From contig NZ_JABEDH010000008.1 in NCBI RefSeq assembly GCF_029285175.1, forward strand, positions 1-64,000: 64,000 nt of DNA, given 5' to 3'. Below, in pieces: positions 9,013-19,388 of the stretch; within the stretch, counting starts at the first letter, position 1, and each line of letters starts with the position of its first letter. Source of the DNA: Sulfitobacter sp. M05. Lineage in GTDB: Bacteria; Pseudomonadota; Alphaproteobacteria; Rhodobacterales; Rhodobacteraceae. The position numbers were made by a program, and so were the translations under genes. The notes below the pieces were generated by a model. The model ran no database searches and was not told the origin of the DNA. It worked only from the letters and a program-made list of their open reading frames with translations.

Positions 9013-10215
9013 ATGCATTCCAGTGACTACGACTTTTCCACCCGCGCCATTCATCACGGCTATGATCCGCAATCCCATCAGGGTGCGCTGAATCCGCCAA
9101 TCTATATGACGTCGACGTTTACTTTTGACAGTGCTGAGAGCGGCGGAGCGATGTTTGCCGGTGAGAAAGAGGGGCACTTTTACACGCGTATTTCCAACCC
9201 AACGCTGGATCATCTGGAACAACGGATTGCCAATCTTGAAAACGCGGAGGCCGGCCTGTGTACGGCATCAGGCATGGGCGCCATTACAGCGACCCTTTGG
9301 TCGTTTTTACAGGTCGGGGACGAGGTGGTTATCGACAAGACCTTGTATGGCTGCACCTTCGCTTTCCTAAGCCACGGCCTGCCGCGTTTTGGCATCAAGG
9401 TCATTTCGGTGGATATGACGAATCCCGAAAACGTCGCAGAGGCCATCAGCGCCAAGACCAAAGTTGTCTATTTCGAAACACCTGCAAACCCGAACAACCG
9501 TCTGGTTGATATCGCGAGGGTTTCAGAAATTGCCCATCGGGTAGGGGCCAAGGTGATTGTCGACAATACCTATGCCACGCCAGTGGTCACCCGTCCGATC
9601 GAACATGGTGCGGACATCGTGGTGCATTCCGCCACGAAGTTCCTAAGCGGGCATGGGGATGTGGTTGCTGGTCTGGTCGTTGGTAATCGCGAGGACATTA
9701 CCCAGATCCGGCTGGTTGGCCTTAAGGACATGACCGGTGCGGTGATGTCACCGATGACGGCTATGCTTTTGTTGCGCGGGATCAAAACGCTTGAGCTGCG
9801 TATGGAGCGACACTGCCAATCCGCCTTCTTGGTGGCGCAGGCACTTGAAGCACATCCCGCGGTGCTGAGCGTGTCTTACCCGGGGTTGGACAGTTTCCCG
9901 CAAAAGGAGCTGGCGCGCCGGCAGATGGCTAATTTTGGCGGGATGATCCCGTTTGAAGTCAAAGGGGGCAAGGCAGGCGGGATTGCGATGATGAACCGCC
10001 TGAATCTTATCCACCGCGCGGTCAGCCTTGGGGATGCAGAAAGTCTGATCCAGCATCCGGCAAGCATGACCCATTCAACCTATTCACCGGAAGAACGCGC
10101 AGAACATGGTATCGCCGAGGGTCTGGTGCGTCTTTCAGTGGGGCTTGAGGGGGTGCAGGATATTATCGATGATCTGCATACCGCGCTTGGTGCGCATAAC
10201 ATGCAGGCGGCCTGA
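9013..10215 (+). CDS. megL: Methionine gamma-lyase (PLP-dependent)
   Basis: 400-aa Cys/Met-metabolism PLP enzyme that splits L-methionine into methanethiol, 2-oxobutyrate and ammonia. Family motifs: the YTRISNPT stretch near the start, the TASGMGAI phosphate-binding region, DNTYATP, and the PLP lysine in HSATKFLSGHGD. The start was placed at ATG 9013 because GAGGAGA lies just upstream; a GTG 11 codons earlier is possible. Related family members (cystathionine gamma-lyase, homocysteine lyase) cannot be excluded by motif alone. The Lrp gene upstream and the E1-type dehydrogenase downstream match the P. putida mdeR-mdeA-mdeB set, which favours methionine. Confidence 0.88.
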   Translation: MHSSDYDFSTRAIHHGYDPQSHQGALNPPIYMTSTFTFDSAESGGAMFAGEKEGHFYTRISNPTLDHLEQRIANLENAEAGLCTASGMGAITATLWSFLQVGDEVVIDKTLYGCTFAFLSHGLPRFGIKVISVDMTNPENVAEAISAKTKVVYFETPANPNNRLVDIARVSEIAHRVGAKVIVDNTYATPVVTRPIEHGADIVVHSATKFLSGHGDVVAGLVVGNREDITQIRLVGLKDMTGAVMSPMTAMLLLRGIKTLELRMERHCQSAFLVAQALEAHPAVLSVSYPGLDSFPQKELARRQMANFGGMIPFEVKGGKAGGIAMMNRLNLIHRAVSLGDAESLIQHPASMTHSTYSPEERAEHGIAEGLVRLSVGLEGVQDIIDDLHTALGAHNMQAA

Positions 10216-10233
10216 TTTTCACAGGTCAACTCA

Positions 10234-10262
10234 GGGCGCAGGTTATCCACCAGCCTGCGCCC
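10234..10262 (+). terminator. Strong hairpin between megL and the E1-type gene
   Basis: Perfect 9-bp stem GGGCGCAGG/CCTGCGCCC with an 11-nt loop, 19 nt after the megL stop. No T-run follows, so it may act as an attenuator or mRNA 3'-end stabiliser rather than a full rho-independent terminator, lowering expression of the downstream E1 gene relative to megL. Confidence 0.55.
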
Positions 10263-10332
10263 GCCCCCTAGACAAACGCCAGAGTATCGCCAGTGTTAAC
10301 GCCACGATACTGCGCAGCAGGAGAGCCCCGCC

Positions 10333-12720
10333 ATGACTGATATCAACCAAACACACCTCAAGACCATTGAGCAGCGTCTGTTGTGGCTGTCGCACTGGAT
10401 GATCCACAATGCCAACCACATCCGACCCAAAGCCGACGGGATCAAGGTTGGTGGGCATCAGGCATCCTCTGCGTCGATGGTCTCAATTATGACGGCGCTG
10501 TATTTCAGCGCACTGCGCCCCGAAGACAGGGTTGCGGTTAAACCTCATGCCTCGCCGATCTTTCATGCGATTCAGTACCTTATGGGCAATCAGACCCGTG
10601 AAAAGATGGAGAGCTTCCGCGGTTTCCATGGCGTTCAAAGCTATCCCAGCCGGACCAAGGACATCGACGATGTCGATTTCTCGACTGGGTCCGTTGGTCT
10701 GGGAGTCGCGATCACGTCCTTTGCCTCAATTGTTCAGGATTACATCTCTGCCAAAAGCTGGGGCAATGACGTGGATTTGGGCAGAATGGTGGCTTTGGTC
10801 GGGGATGCTGAACTGGATGAAGGCAATATCTATGAGGCACTTCAGGAAGGGTGGAAAAACGATCTGCGCAATACGTGGTGGATCATCGACTATAACCGCC
10901 AGTCACTTGACGGGGTGGTGCGTGAAGGGTTGTTCAAACGCATCGAACAGATTTTCGACGCCTTTGGTTGGGATGTTGTGAAGGTCAAATACGGCGCATT
11001 GCAGCGTGCGGCGTTTCTGGAACCCGGTGGTGACAAACTGCGCGATTGGATTGATGGCTGTCCAAACCAGCTTTACTCGGCCCTGACCTTTATGGGGGGC
11101 GCGGTTTGGCGCAAACGCCTGATGGAGGAATTGGGAGATCAAGGCGACGTAAGCAAACTAATCGAAGCCCGCTCTGACGAGGCGCTGGCCGACCTGATGG
11201 AGAACCTTGGCGGTAACTGCGTTCAGACAATGGCCGAGACATTTGATGCCATCGACCACGACCGCCCGGTGTGCTTCCTCGCTTATACCGTCAAGGGGTG
11301 GGGCACACCGATTGCCGGGCACAAAGACAACCACGGCGGATTGATGAACAAGACCCAGATGACCGAATGGCAGCGCCATATGGGGGTTGCTGAAGGGGAG
11401 GAGTGGGAGAAATTCGCAACGGTTGATGATCCTGCTGCCTTGCAGAGCTTCCTTGACCGGACTGCGTTTTTTGCCAAAGGCCGGCGCCGTTATAACGACC
11501 AAGTGATTGACGTGCCGTTGATCGAGCTGGGCACAGATCGCGAGATTTCCACACAGATGGCCTTCGGCAAAGTGCTGGATGATCTGTCCAAGGGCAACAG
11601 CTCCCTTGCAGACCGTATTGTCACAATGTCGCCTGACGTGACCGGCACCACGAATCTTGGCCCTTGGGTTAACCGGCGCAAGCTTTTTGCACGCAAGGAA
11701 CAGGCCGATACTTTTATCAACGAGAAAATTCCGTCGACAGCAAAATGGGAATTCACGCCCAAAGGCCAACACATCGAGCTGGGTATTGCCGAGATGAACC
11801 TGTTCCTTTTGCTGGGCGCGGCGGGTCTGTCGCATTCTCTGTGGGGTAAGCGTATCATTCCGATTGGAACGGTCTATGACCCGTTTGTCGCGCGTGGTTT
11901 GGATGCGTTGAACTATGCCTGTTATCAGGATGCGCGGTTTATGATTGTGGGCACGCCGTCGGGTGTCACTCTGGCCCCCGAAGGGGGCGCGCATCAATCC
12001 ATCGGTTCCCCCCTTATCGGAATGAGTCAAGACGGGCTGGCGAGCTTTGAACCAGCGTTTTCCGACGAACTGGCCGTGATCATGAAATGGGCTTTTGAAT
12101 ACCTGCAAAAGGATGGCGACGGGGACCCCGACGAGCGCACATGGTTGCGCGATGAAACTGGTGGGTCGGTCTATTTGCGCCTGACCACCAATCCGATTGA
12201 ACAACCTGGGCAACGTGGTGATGAGGATTTTCGCCAAGGGGCGATTGACGGGGCTTACTGGCTGCGCAAACCGGGCCCGAACTGCGAGGTCATTATTGCC
12301 TATCAAGGTGCAGTGGCCCCTGAAGCCATTAAGGCGGCGGGTATGATTGCAGAGGGGCGTCGCGATGTTGGCGTATTGGCGGTGACATCGGCGGACCGGC
12401 TGAACGCTGGCTGGACCGCCGCGCAGCGCGCCCGTTCACGTGGCAATGCGGCCGCACAAAGTCATATCGAAACCCTGCTTGGCGCTGTGCCACGCGATTG
12501 CAAGTTTGTCACGGTGATTGATGGCCATCCTGCAACCCTGTCGTGGCTGGGCGCGGTACAGGGCCACCAGACTGTGCCCTTGGGTGTCGAGCATTTCGGC
12601 CAGACAGGCACGATTGCTGACCTCTACAAACACTATGGTATTGATGCCAACTCCATTGTGCAAAAGGTCGCTGGCCTGACTGCGGGGCGGCGAAATTTTC
12701 GCCTGATCTCAGAGGGGTAA
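10333..12720 (+). CDS. Homodimeric PDH-type E1 component, likely 2-oxobutyrate dehydrogenase E1 (MdeB-like)
   Basis: 795-aa thiamine-diphosphate enzyme of the AceE family, about 90 residues shorter than typical AceE. ThDP/Mg motif GDAELDEGN ending in YNRQSLD near residues 157-195; transketolase-like central domain (HIELGIAEMNLFLLLGAAG) and C-terminal domain (TSADRLNAGW). It oxidatively decarboxylates a 2-oxo acid. Placement directly after megL mirrors P. putida mdeB, whose product was assigned to 2-oxobutyrate. It presumably borrows E2/E3 from the cell's PDH, since none are nearby. The start has AGGAGAG 8 nt upstream. Pyruvate as substrate remains possible. Confidence 0.85.
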   Translation: MTDINQTHLKTIEQRLLWLSHWMIHNANHIRPKADGIKVGGHQASSASMVSIMTALYFSALRPEDRVAVKPHASPIFHAIQYLMGNQTREKMESFRGFHGVQSYPSRTKDIDDVDFSTGSVGLGVAITSFASIVQDYISAKSWGNDVDLGRMVALVGDAELDEGNIYEALQEGWKNDLRNTWWIIDYNRQSLDGVVREGLFKRIEQIFDAFGWDVVKVKYGALQRAAFLEPGGDKLRDWIDGCPNQLYSALTFMGGAVWRKRLMEELGDQGDVSKLIEARSDEALADLMENLGGNCVQTMAETFDAIDHDRPVCFLAYTVKGWGTPIAGHKDNHGGLMNKTQMTEWQRHMGVAEGEEWEKFATVDDPAALQSFLDRTAFFAKGRRRYNDQVIDVPLIELGTDREISTQMAFGKVLDDLSKGNSSLADRIVTMSPDVTGTTNLGPWVNRRKLFARKEQADTFINEKIPSTAKWEFTPKGQHIELGIAEMNLFLLLGAAGLSHSLWGKRIIPIGTVYDPFVARGLDALNYACYQDARFMIVGTPSGVTLAPEGGAHQSIGSPLIGMSQDGLASFEPAFSDELAVIMKWAFEYLQKDGDGDPDERTWLRDETGGSVYLRLTTNPIEQPGQRGDEDFRQGAIDGAYWLRKPGPNCEVIIAYQGAVAPEAIKAAGMIAEGRRDVGVLAVTSADRLNAGWTAAQRARSRGNAAAQSHIETLLGAVPRDCKFVTVIDGHPATLSWLGAVQGHQTVPLGVEHFGQTGTIADLYKHYGIDANSIVQKVAGLTAGRRNFRLISEG

Positions 12721-12727
12721 ACCATAG

Positions 12728-12757
12728 CCGGCACAGGCCTTGCGTGATCTGTGCCGG
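12728..12757. terminator. Hairpin between convergent genes
   Basis: Perfect 9-bp inverted repeat CCGGCACAG/CTGTGCCGG with a 12-nt loop in the 51-bp gap between the convergent E1-type and aldehyde dehydrogenase genes. It lacks a T-run on either side; probable bidirectional transcription stop. Confidence 0.5.
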
Positions 12758-12771
12758 TCATGGGTGTGGCG

Positions 12772-14202
12772 CTAGGCAATCTCGCGGGAATGCCAGACGT
12801 GTTTGATGCTCAGATAGTTGTCCAACCCTTCCGAGCCACCCTCACGTCCGTAGCCGCTTGATTTCACCCCGCCAAAGGGGGTTTCGGGCATAGAGGCCTC
12901 AAGCGTGTTAACCGAAAGATTGCCGACCTCGACGGAATCGATCATGCGGTCGATATAATCGGCACGGTTGGTGAATGCGTATCCCGCAAGGCCGTAAGGT
13001 ACCGCGTTCGCCGCCGCTATTGCCGCATCCAGAGAGGCGACCGGATTAATGACCGCAAGCGGGCCAAAGGGTTCCTCCTGCATGATCTGCGCGCTGTCAG
13101 GTACATCCACAAGAACCGTTGGTTGAAAGAAATAGCCCTGCGTGCCATGGCGTGCCCCGCCTGTTGCGACGGTTGCGCCCTGTGCGCGGGCATCTTCCAC
13201 CAAGGCGCTGAGCGCAGGCACACGGCGGTCATTAGCAAGCGGGCCCATTTCGACGCCGGCATCCATGCCATTGCCGACAACCGTCTGCGCGGCGCGGGCA
13301 ACAAATGTTTCGGTGAACTCTTCAAAAATGCTGTCGTGGACAAAGAAGCGGGTGGGGGAGGTGCAGACCTGACCGGCATTGCGCATTTTGCGGATGGCAC
13401 CAGAGCGGGCAGCGGCCTGAACATCGGTGTCTTCGCAGACAATCACCGGCGCATGTCCGCCCAGTTCCATCAACACTGAGGTCATGTTTTCCGACGCCAG
13501 TGTCGTCAGATGTCTGCCCACTGTGGTTGATCCGGTAAAGGCAACAAGGCGCACGGGATCTTGCGGAATAAGGTGGCCCGAGATTTCCGAGGGCTCTCCG
13601 AACACCAGGTTCAAAACCCCTGCGGGCAGGCCGGCATCCTCAAATGCCCGCGCGATATGGATCGCACCGGCGGGCGTTTCTTCAGCTGCTTTAAGGATAA
13701 TCGAACATCCCGCCGCCAACGCGCCGGCAATTTTGCGGGCGGGTTGGCTCATCGGGAAGTTCCACGGTGAGAAGGCCGCGACAACGCCAATCGGCTGGTG
13801 ATGCACGGCAAATTTATTCCCCGGTGCGGCAGGGATGATCCGCCCATAGGTGCGCATCGCTTCGCCCGCGTCCCATTCGAAAAACTCGGCACCGCGGATA
13901 ACCTCCAGGCGGGCCTGTGCCAGCGGCTTGCCATGTTCCAGGGTAATCGATTGTGCGATTTCTTCCTGTCGGTCCCGCATAAGGCTGGCTGCGCGCAGAA
14001 TGGTGTCGGCGCGCACGCGGGGGGAGGTCATGCTCCATGTCTTCAGGCCAGCCTCGGCGGCGGTCAACGCATCATCCAGATCCGCGATACCGGCGCAGGG
14101 CAGGCGGCCAAGCTCCTCTTCGGTGGCCGGATTGACAACCGGCATGTCCTGCTTTGTGGTGCGCCATTCGCCTGCAATAAACAATTTTAATTCAGGATAC
14201 AT
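12772..14202 (-). CDS. NAD(P)-dependent aldehyde dehydrogenase (semialdehyde dehydrogenase type)
   Basis: 476-aa ALDH. Catalytic residues are visible: N148 (SPWNFP), E246 (MELGGH), C280 (GQVCT), K171 and the FTGSTTVG cofactor turn near 222. The overall form resembles succinate-/oxoglutarate-semialdehyde dehydrogenases, which oxidise short carboxylated aldehydes. Its neighbours are LysR, aspartate-dehydrogenase-like and 3-hydroxyanthranilate dioxygenase genes. I infer that it oxidises a ring-cleavage semialdehyde or a downstream product of that cluster. No decarboxylase of the standard 2-amino-3-carboxymuconate route is present here, so the exact substrate is open. Confidence 0.85.
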   Translation of the reverse strand: MYPELKLFIAGEWRTTKQDMPVVNPATEEELGRLPCAGIADLDDALTAAEAGLKTWSMTSPRVRADTILRAASLMRDRQEEIAQSITLEHGKPLAQARLEVIRGAEFFEWDAGEAMRTYGRIIPAAPGNKFAVHHQPIGVVAAFSPWNFPMSQPARKIAGALAAGCSIILKAAEETPAGAIHIARAFEDAGLPAGVLNLVFGEPSEISGHLIPQDPVRLVAFTGSTTVGRHLTTLASENMTSVLMELGGHAPVIVCEDTDVQAAARSGAIRKMRNAGQVCTSPTRFFVHDSIFEEFTETFVARAAQTVVGNGMDAGVEMGPLANDRRVPALSALVEDARAQGATVATGGARHGTQGYFFQPTVLVDVPDSAQIMQEEPFGPLAVINPVASLDAAIAAANAVPYGLAGYAFTNRADYIDRMIDSVEVGNLSVNTLEASMPETPFGGVKSSGYGREGGSEGLDNYLSIKHVWHSREIA

Positions 14203-14308
14203 CTGCCCCGGTCCTCATTGATATTTTCTCTGCCAGAACAAGTGAAGCTGACATTCAATTCAAGGTAATTGGCCGAATACAGCTATCACTTTGACGAATA
14301 CCTGAGGC

Positions 14309-15253
14309 TTATCGGTGCGCGGCAGCCTGATGCAGGGCAAGGCGGAAAGCATGGCCCGCGGGCGACAGGCTTGAATCAGACCGGTATGAAACGCCGACCG
14401 GGCCACGGCCAAAAGGAACCGACCAGTCGAGGGCGCACATAAACCCTCTTTCGATGTCATGCGCGGCGACTTCTGCCGGCATCAAGCCGATCAGATCACG
14501 GGATTGCAGTAAGGCCCTGTTGGCCAGATAGGATACGGATTCGATCGCCAGCGGCGGTACATATTGGTCCTGACTGATGAAGAAATGATCGACTTGCCGG
14601 CGCAACGTTGTCTCTAGTGGCGGCAGAACCCAACCAAATGGGGTTGCATCCTGAAAGGTGACAGAGGCCTTGCTGGCCAGCGGGTGCTGCGGCCCGACAA
14701 CCGCCTGAATACGGTCATCAAACAACGTCTCTTGCGTGATTTTGTCACGGAAACGGTGCGCAGGAAGCCGTCCGACAACCAGATCAATTTCTCCCGACAG
14801 CAGCGCGGGCATCAGAACCTCATTGGTGCCTTCGGTGATTTTGATCGCCACCTTAGGGCGGTCTTTTAGCAGGTTGTCGATGGCTTCGGGCAAAAGGCCG
14901 GTCGAGGCGGCAAGAAGCGTACCAATGACCACCCGTCCGGCGTTCCCTTCGTTCAGGTCGTCAAGTTCCTGGGCCGCATTCGACACCTGTGCAAAGATCA
15001 GCTTGCCGTGCCGTATCAGAGTTTCACCAAATACCGTTGGGATAACGCCACGGTTGGTTCGGCTAAACAGTTTGACCTCAAAATCCAGCTCTAGATCCTG
15101 AATCATTTTGGTTGCGGCGGGTTGCGAAATACCCAGTTCGCGAGCGGCGTTCTGGATATTGCCCTGTCGACCGACCGCAACAAGCAACCGCAGCTGGCGC
15201 AGCTTCAGCCGGGTCAGAGCCCGGTCAACAATGCGGGAATGTTTGGCAATCAT
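14309..15253 (-). CDS. LysR-type transcriptional regulator
   Basis: 314-aa regulator with an N-terminal winged HTH (about residues 14-75; LRQLRLLVAVGRQGNIQNAARELGISQPA is the helix-turn-helix region) and a periplasmic-binding-like effector domain (about 100-300). It lies 8 bp after the aspartate-dehydrogenase-like gene and 106 bp before the ALDH, all on minus, so the three are probably one unit. AGGGG precedes its ATG. The divergent gap at 16039-16195 has an inverted repeat that fits a LysR T-N11-A site, so it likely controls both directions in response to a pathway intermediate. Confidence 0.9.
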   Translation of the reverse strand: MIAKHSRIVDRALTRLKLRQLRLLVAVGRQGNIQNAARELGISQPAATKMIQDLELDFEVKLFSRTNRGVIPTVFGETLIRHGKLIFAQVSNAAQELDDLNEGNAGRVVIGTLLAASTGLLPEAIDNLLKDRPKVAIKITEGTNEVLMPALLSGEIDLVVGRLPAHRFRDKITQETLFDDRIQAVVGPQHPLASKASVTFQDATPFGWVLPPLETTLRRQVDHFFISQDQYVPPLAIESVSYLANRALLQSRDLIGLMPAEVAAHDIERGFMCALDWSVPFGRGPVGVSYRSDSSLSPAGHAFRLALHQAAAHR

Positions 15254-15261
15254 AACGGCCC

Positions 15262-16038
15262 CTAAAGTGTAATTGGCTGGGTCAGCTGGTCCAGTTTGCT
15301 GAGGACGCTCATGGCGGCCAGTGCTGAACTGCGCGGATTGTCCGGCATCGACTTGCCGTTGATCTGAAAGGTAAATCGGCCAAAGGCCCCTGCGGCTTCG
15401 ATCTGGTGGATGTTTTCGGTCACCTCTGCGTCAGCGATCAGGCGCACTTGGGTGGCGTCAAACCCCTTACCGGCCAAGGCAACCGCCGCCGCGACATTGG
15501 CATTCTTGGGATAGCGCAACGCGGCCTGTCGGGCGGTGCCTTCAAAATGGACTACCTCACCTGCAACAAGTGTGTCCAGATCGACCACGTCCTCGGCTGG
15601 CGAGCCTTTCCAGCCTTTCGGCGGCTTGCGCCCGACATAGGTTACATTTTCCATCATTCCGATCCGTGCAGCCTGTAAGCAATCAAGCGCGCCGATGGCC
15701 CCGCTGACCAGATGCAACCGCGCCTGCCCTGCTTTTGCGGCCTGCTCCAGTGCGGCATGTGTGTCCGGATCTGCCAGTGCGCCCAAGGAAACACTCATCA
15801 GGTCGAAGCCACGCCTTAGGATGGCCGGCCCGTGTTCAACAAGGGCGGCGTGGCCCGCGCAATCAATCACCAGATCAAGATCAGCCGGCAGATCGGCAAC
15901 TGCCGCGACATAGAGGTCTGGGGCTTCTTGCACCCGCGCAGGGCGCACCAGTACGGCAGCCAGTGTTTCATCACGTGATGCCAACGCATCGCGCACGTAA
16001 TTTGCGATTGCGCCCGTTCCGATCAAACCAATTTTCAT
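15262..16038 (-). CDS. Aspartate dehydrogenase family protein (NadX-like)
   Basis: 258-aa NAD(P)-dependent amino-acid dehydrogenase: Rossmann start GLIGTGAIANYV, then VSGAIGALDCLQAAR and the DUF108 half containing the catalytic-His motif TENIHQI. The family oxidises L-aspartate to iminoaspartate/oxaloacetate plus ammonia. AAGGAGAG precedes the ATG. In NAD synthesis it feeds quinolinate synthase, but nadA/nadC are not here. Next to a 3-hydroxyanthranilate dioxygenase, an aldolase and a TRAP importer, it more likely handles an amino-dicarboxylate made or imported by this island. This is inference. Confidence 0.85.
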   Translation of the reverse strand: MKIGLIGTGAIANYVRDALASRDETLAAVLVRPARVQEAPDLYVAAVADLPADLDLVIDCAGHAALVEHGPAILRRGFDLMSVSLGALADPDTHAALEQAAKAGQARLHLVSGAIGALDCLQAARIGMMENVTYVGRKPPKGWKGSPAEDVVDLDTLVAGEVVHFEGTARQAALRYPKNANVAAAVALAGKGFDATQVRLIADAEVTENIHQIEAAGAFGRFTFQINGKSMPDNPRSSALAAMSVLSKLDQLTQPITL

Positions 16039-16087
16039 TGCTCTCTCCTTGTTTTGAAACGGGTCTAACCTGAATTGGCTGCGCCTT

Positions 16088-16108
16088 GGTATAGATTATT
16101 TTTATACC
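16088..16108. promoter_or_regulatory. Inverted repeat, candidate LysR operator
   Basis: GGTATA and TATACC, perfect 6-bp arms with a 9-nt AT-rich spacer, contain a T-N11-A core (T16092 to A16104). It lies in the divergent gap between the aspartate-dehydrogenase-like and DHDPS-like genes, where the local LysR protein would be expected to act. Confidence 0.45.
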
Positions 16109-16195
16109 CAGTTCGACCGTTTCGCATTGGTTTGACGACAAAACTGCGGCCTGCTGAGGGCAAGCGCAGAAGATACCAAACAAAGGCTGGAGCCG

Positions 16196-17149
16196 ATGAA
16201 ATACACAAAGAATGATGCCAAGGCCTATGCCCGTGAAAACATGCAGGGCATTTGGGCCGCGGCACTGACCCCTTTCAATGCTGACCTGTCAATTGACGAG
16301 GCCGGATTGCGGTCGAATATTCGCCATTGGGTGGATGACCTGGAAATCCAGGGGCTGTTTGTGGCCGGCAAACAGGGCGAGTTCTTTTCAATGAGCCTTG
16401 AGGAGCGCAAGCGGAACATCCAATTGGCGGTGGATGAATGTGGCGGCAAGGCTGGGGTGATTGCCTCGGTCTCTGATCAGAACATGAACACGGCACTGGA
16501 ACTTGCCCATTACGCACAGGACTGTGGCGCCGATTACATCGTGGTCCATGCCCCGGTGCTGAGTTTCGTGCATGATCGCAGCGAGGTTTTGTATCAGTAT
16601 TACAAACGCTTCTGTGATGAACTGGACATTGGCATCGCAATGTGGAGCCATCCCGACAGTGGTTATCTGATGCAACCTGACGAATGCGCACGGATTGCTG
16701 AGCTGCCCAATATTATGGCCATCAAATATTCAGTCCCGCGTGACATGTACGTGCAGCTGAGCCGGATGATCGGCGACAAGATCCATGTCTCTACATCGCT
16801 GGAAGACGATTGGCTGGACAACATCGAAGAACTGGATTGGAAGCTGTATCTGTGTTCCTCGCCACCCTACCAGTTGCAGACCGCTAATGACAAACGGATG
16901 CACGAATACACGCAGCTTGCCTTCGAAGGAAAACTCGACGCTGCCCGCAAAGTGCGCGACAGTCTTGATCCGGTGCGCGCCGCGATGGCGAACAGCCGAC
17001 CTGCGGGCAAACCAACTGCTTTCGGGAAATACTGGCAAGAGTTGTTGGGTCAGGTTGGCGGGCCGGTACGCGCGCCTATGCTGGATCTGACAGCGGCTGA
17101 AAAAGCGGCGGTACAACGTGCATTCGACGGATGTGGCTTGAAAATCTAG
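16196..17149 (+). CDS. Dihydrodipicolinate synthase/N-acetylneuraminate lyase family protein with altered active site
   Basis: 317-aa TIM-barrel Schiff-base aldolase family. The catalytic lysine is kept (K177 in AIKYS). The pyruvate-binding GTTGE motif reads GKQGE (59-62), and the proton-shuttle tyrosine position reads Trp (W150 in MWSHPDSG). So it forms an imine but probably not with pyruvate in the DHDPS way. It is the first gene of the plus-strand run leading to 3-hydroxyanthranilate dioxygenase and TRAP genes. I infer a lyase, aldolase or hydratase step on a carboxylated intermediate. Lysine synthesis is unlikely from residues and context. Confidence 0.8.
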   Translation: MKYTKNDAKAYARENMQGIWAAALTPFNADLSIDEAGLRSNIRHWVDDLEIQGLFVAGKQGEFFSMSLEERKRNIQLAVDECGGKAGVIASVSDQNMNTALELAHYAQDCGADYIVVHAPVLSFVHDRSEVLYQYYKRFCDELDIGIAMWSHPDSGYLMQPDECARIAELPNIMAIKYSVPRDMYVQLSRMIGDKIHVSTSLEDDWLDNIEELDWKLYLCSSPPYQLQTANDKRMHEYTQLAFEGKLDAARKVRDSLDPVRAAMANSRPAGKPTAFGKYWQELLGQVGGPVRAPMLDLTAAEKAAVQRAFDGCGLKI

Positions 17150-17175
17150 GGCGACACTTGTCGGGCTGGCTATAA

Positions 17176-18800
<1,625 letters not shown>

Positions 18801-18820
18801 GTCATCTGTATCGGACTATG

Positions 18821-18846
18821 GGGCGCGGGTTGAACCTGCGCCCTTT
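18821..18846 (+). terminator. Intercistronic hairpin after dctP
   Basis: Stem GGGCGC...GCGCCC with inner GG/CC pairs and a TTT tail, between the TRAP binding-protein gene and the small membrane subunit. It probably causes partial termination or mRNA protection, so that the binding protein exceeds the membrane subunits. The second TRAP operon in this window has an equivalent hairpin. Confidence 0.55.
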
Positions 18847-18863
18847 CAGCATCGGGGATTGTA

Positions 18864-19388
18864 ATGCTTTATCGACTTTCGGCGGCTTGGGCGCGGATCG
18901 AGCTTTGGATGGCTGCACTTTTAGCGGTCGGCGTGACCTTGCTGGTTTTGCTGAACGTTGTGACACGTACTGCGGGCAACGCCCTGTTCTGGGTTGATGA
19001 GCTTGCCATTTACGCCATGGCGTGGATGACGTTTCTGGGCGCGTCCGCCGCTCTTCATCACCGCAGTTCGGTTGCGGTAACCTTGCTGCCCGAAGCGGTT
19101 TCGCCGAACGCTAGATATGTATTGCTCAAATGTGTGGACGTTGTCGTCTTTGCATTTTCCCTGTTGATGTTGTGGTTTTGCTGGCGTTGGTTTCTGCCGC
19201 TTGATTTGATGCGGGCCGGGTTCGACACTGTGGCCTTCCAGGGCCAAACCTTTAACTTTGTTTATGCCGAACCAACCTCCACCCTCGGCGTACCGAAATA
19301 CCTGTTCTGGTCTGTGATCTGGCTGTTTTCCATTGGCGCGACACTGCATTCTGCGATGCATCTTTTTGGCAAGGACCGTCCCTCATGA
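18864..19388 (+). CDS. TRAP transporter small membrane subunit (DctQ family)
   Basis: 174-aa protein with four hydrophobic segments. Family sequence NVVTRTAGNALFWVDELAIYAMAWMTFLG covers the first cytoplasmic loop and second helix. It forms the membrane complex with the DctM-type subunit, whose ATG (19385) overlaps this stop codon as ATGA. Confidence 0.9.
   Translation: MLYRLSAAWARIELWMAALLAVGVTLLVLLNVVTRTAGNALFWVDELAIYAMAWMTFLGASAALHHRSSVAVTLLPEAVSPNARYVLLKCVDVVVFAFSLLMLWFCWRWFLPLDLMRAGFDTVAFQGQTFNFVYAEPTSTLGVPKYLFWSVIWLFSIGATLHSAMHLFGKDRPS

Noticed and set aside
11158..12306. 382-codon minus-strand frame inside the E1-type dehydrogenase
   Set aside because: Antisense to conserved ThDP-enzyme sequence, composition typical of shadow frames.
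17150..17163. CGACA-CT-TGTCG mini-hairpin after the DHDPS-like gene
   Set aside because: Only a 5-bp stem, no T-run; too weak to call.
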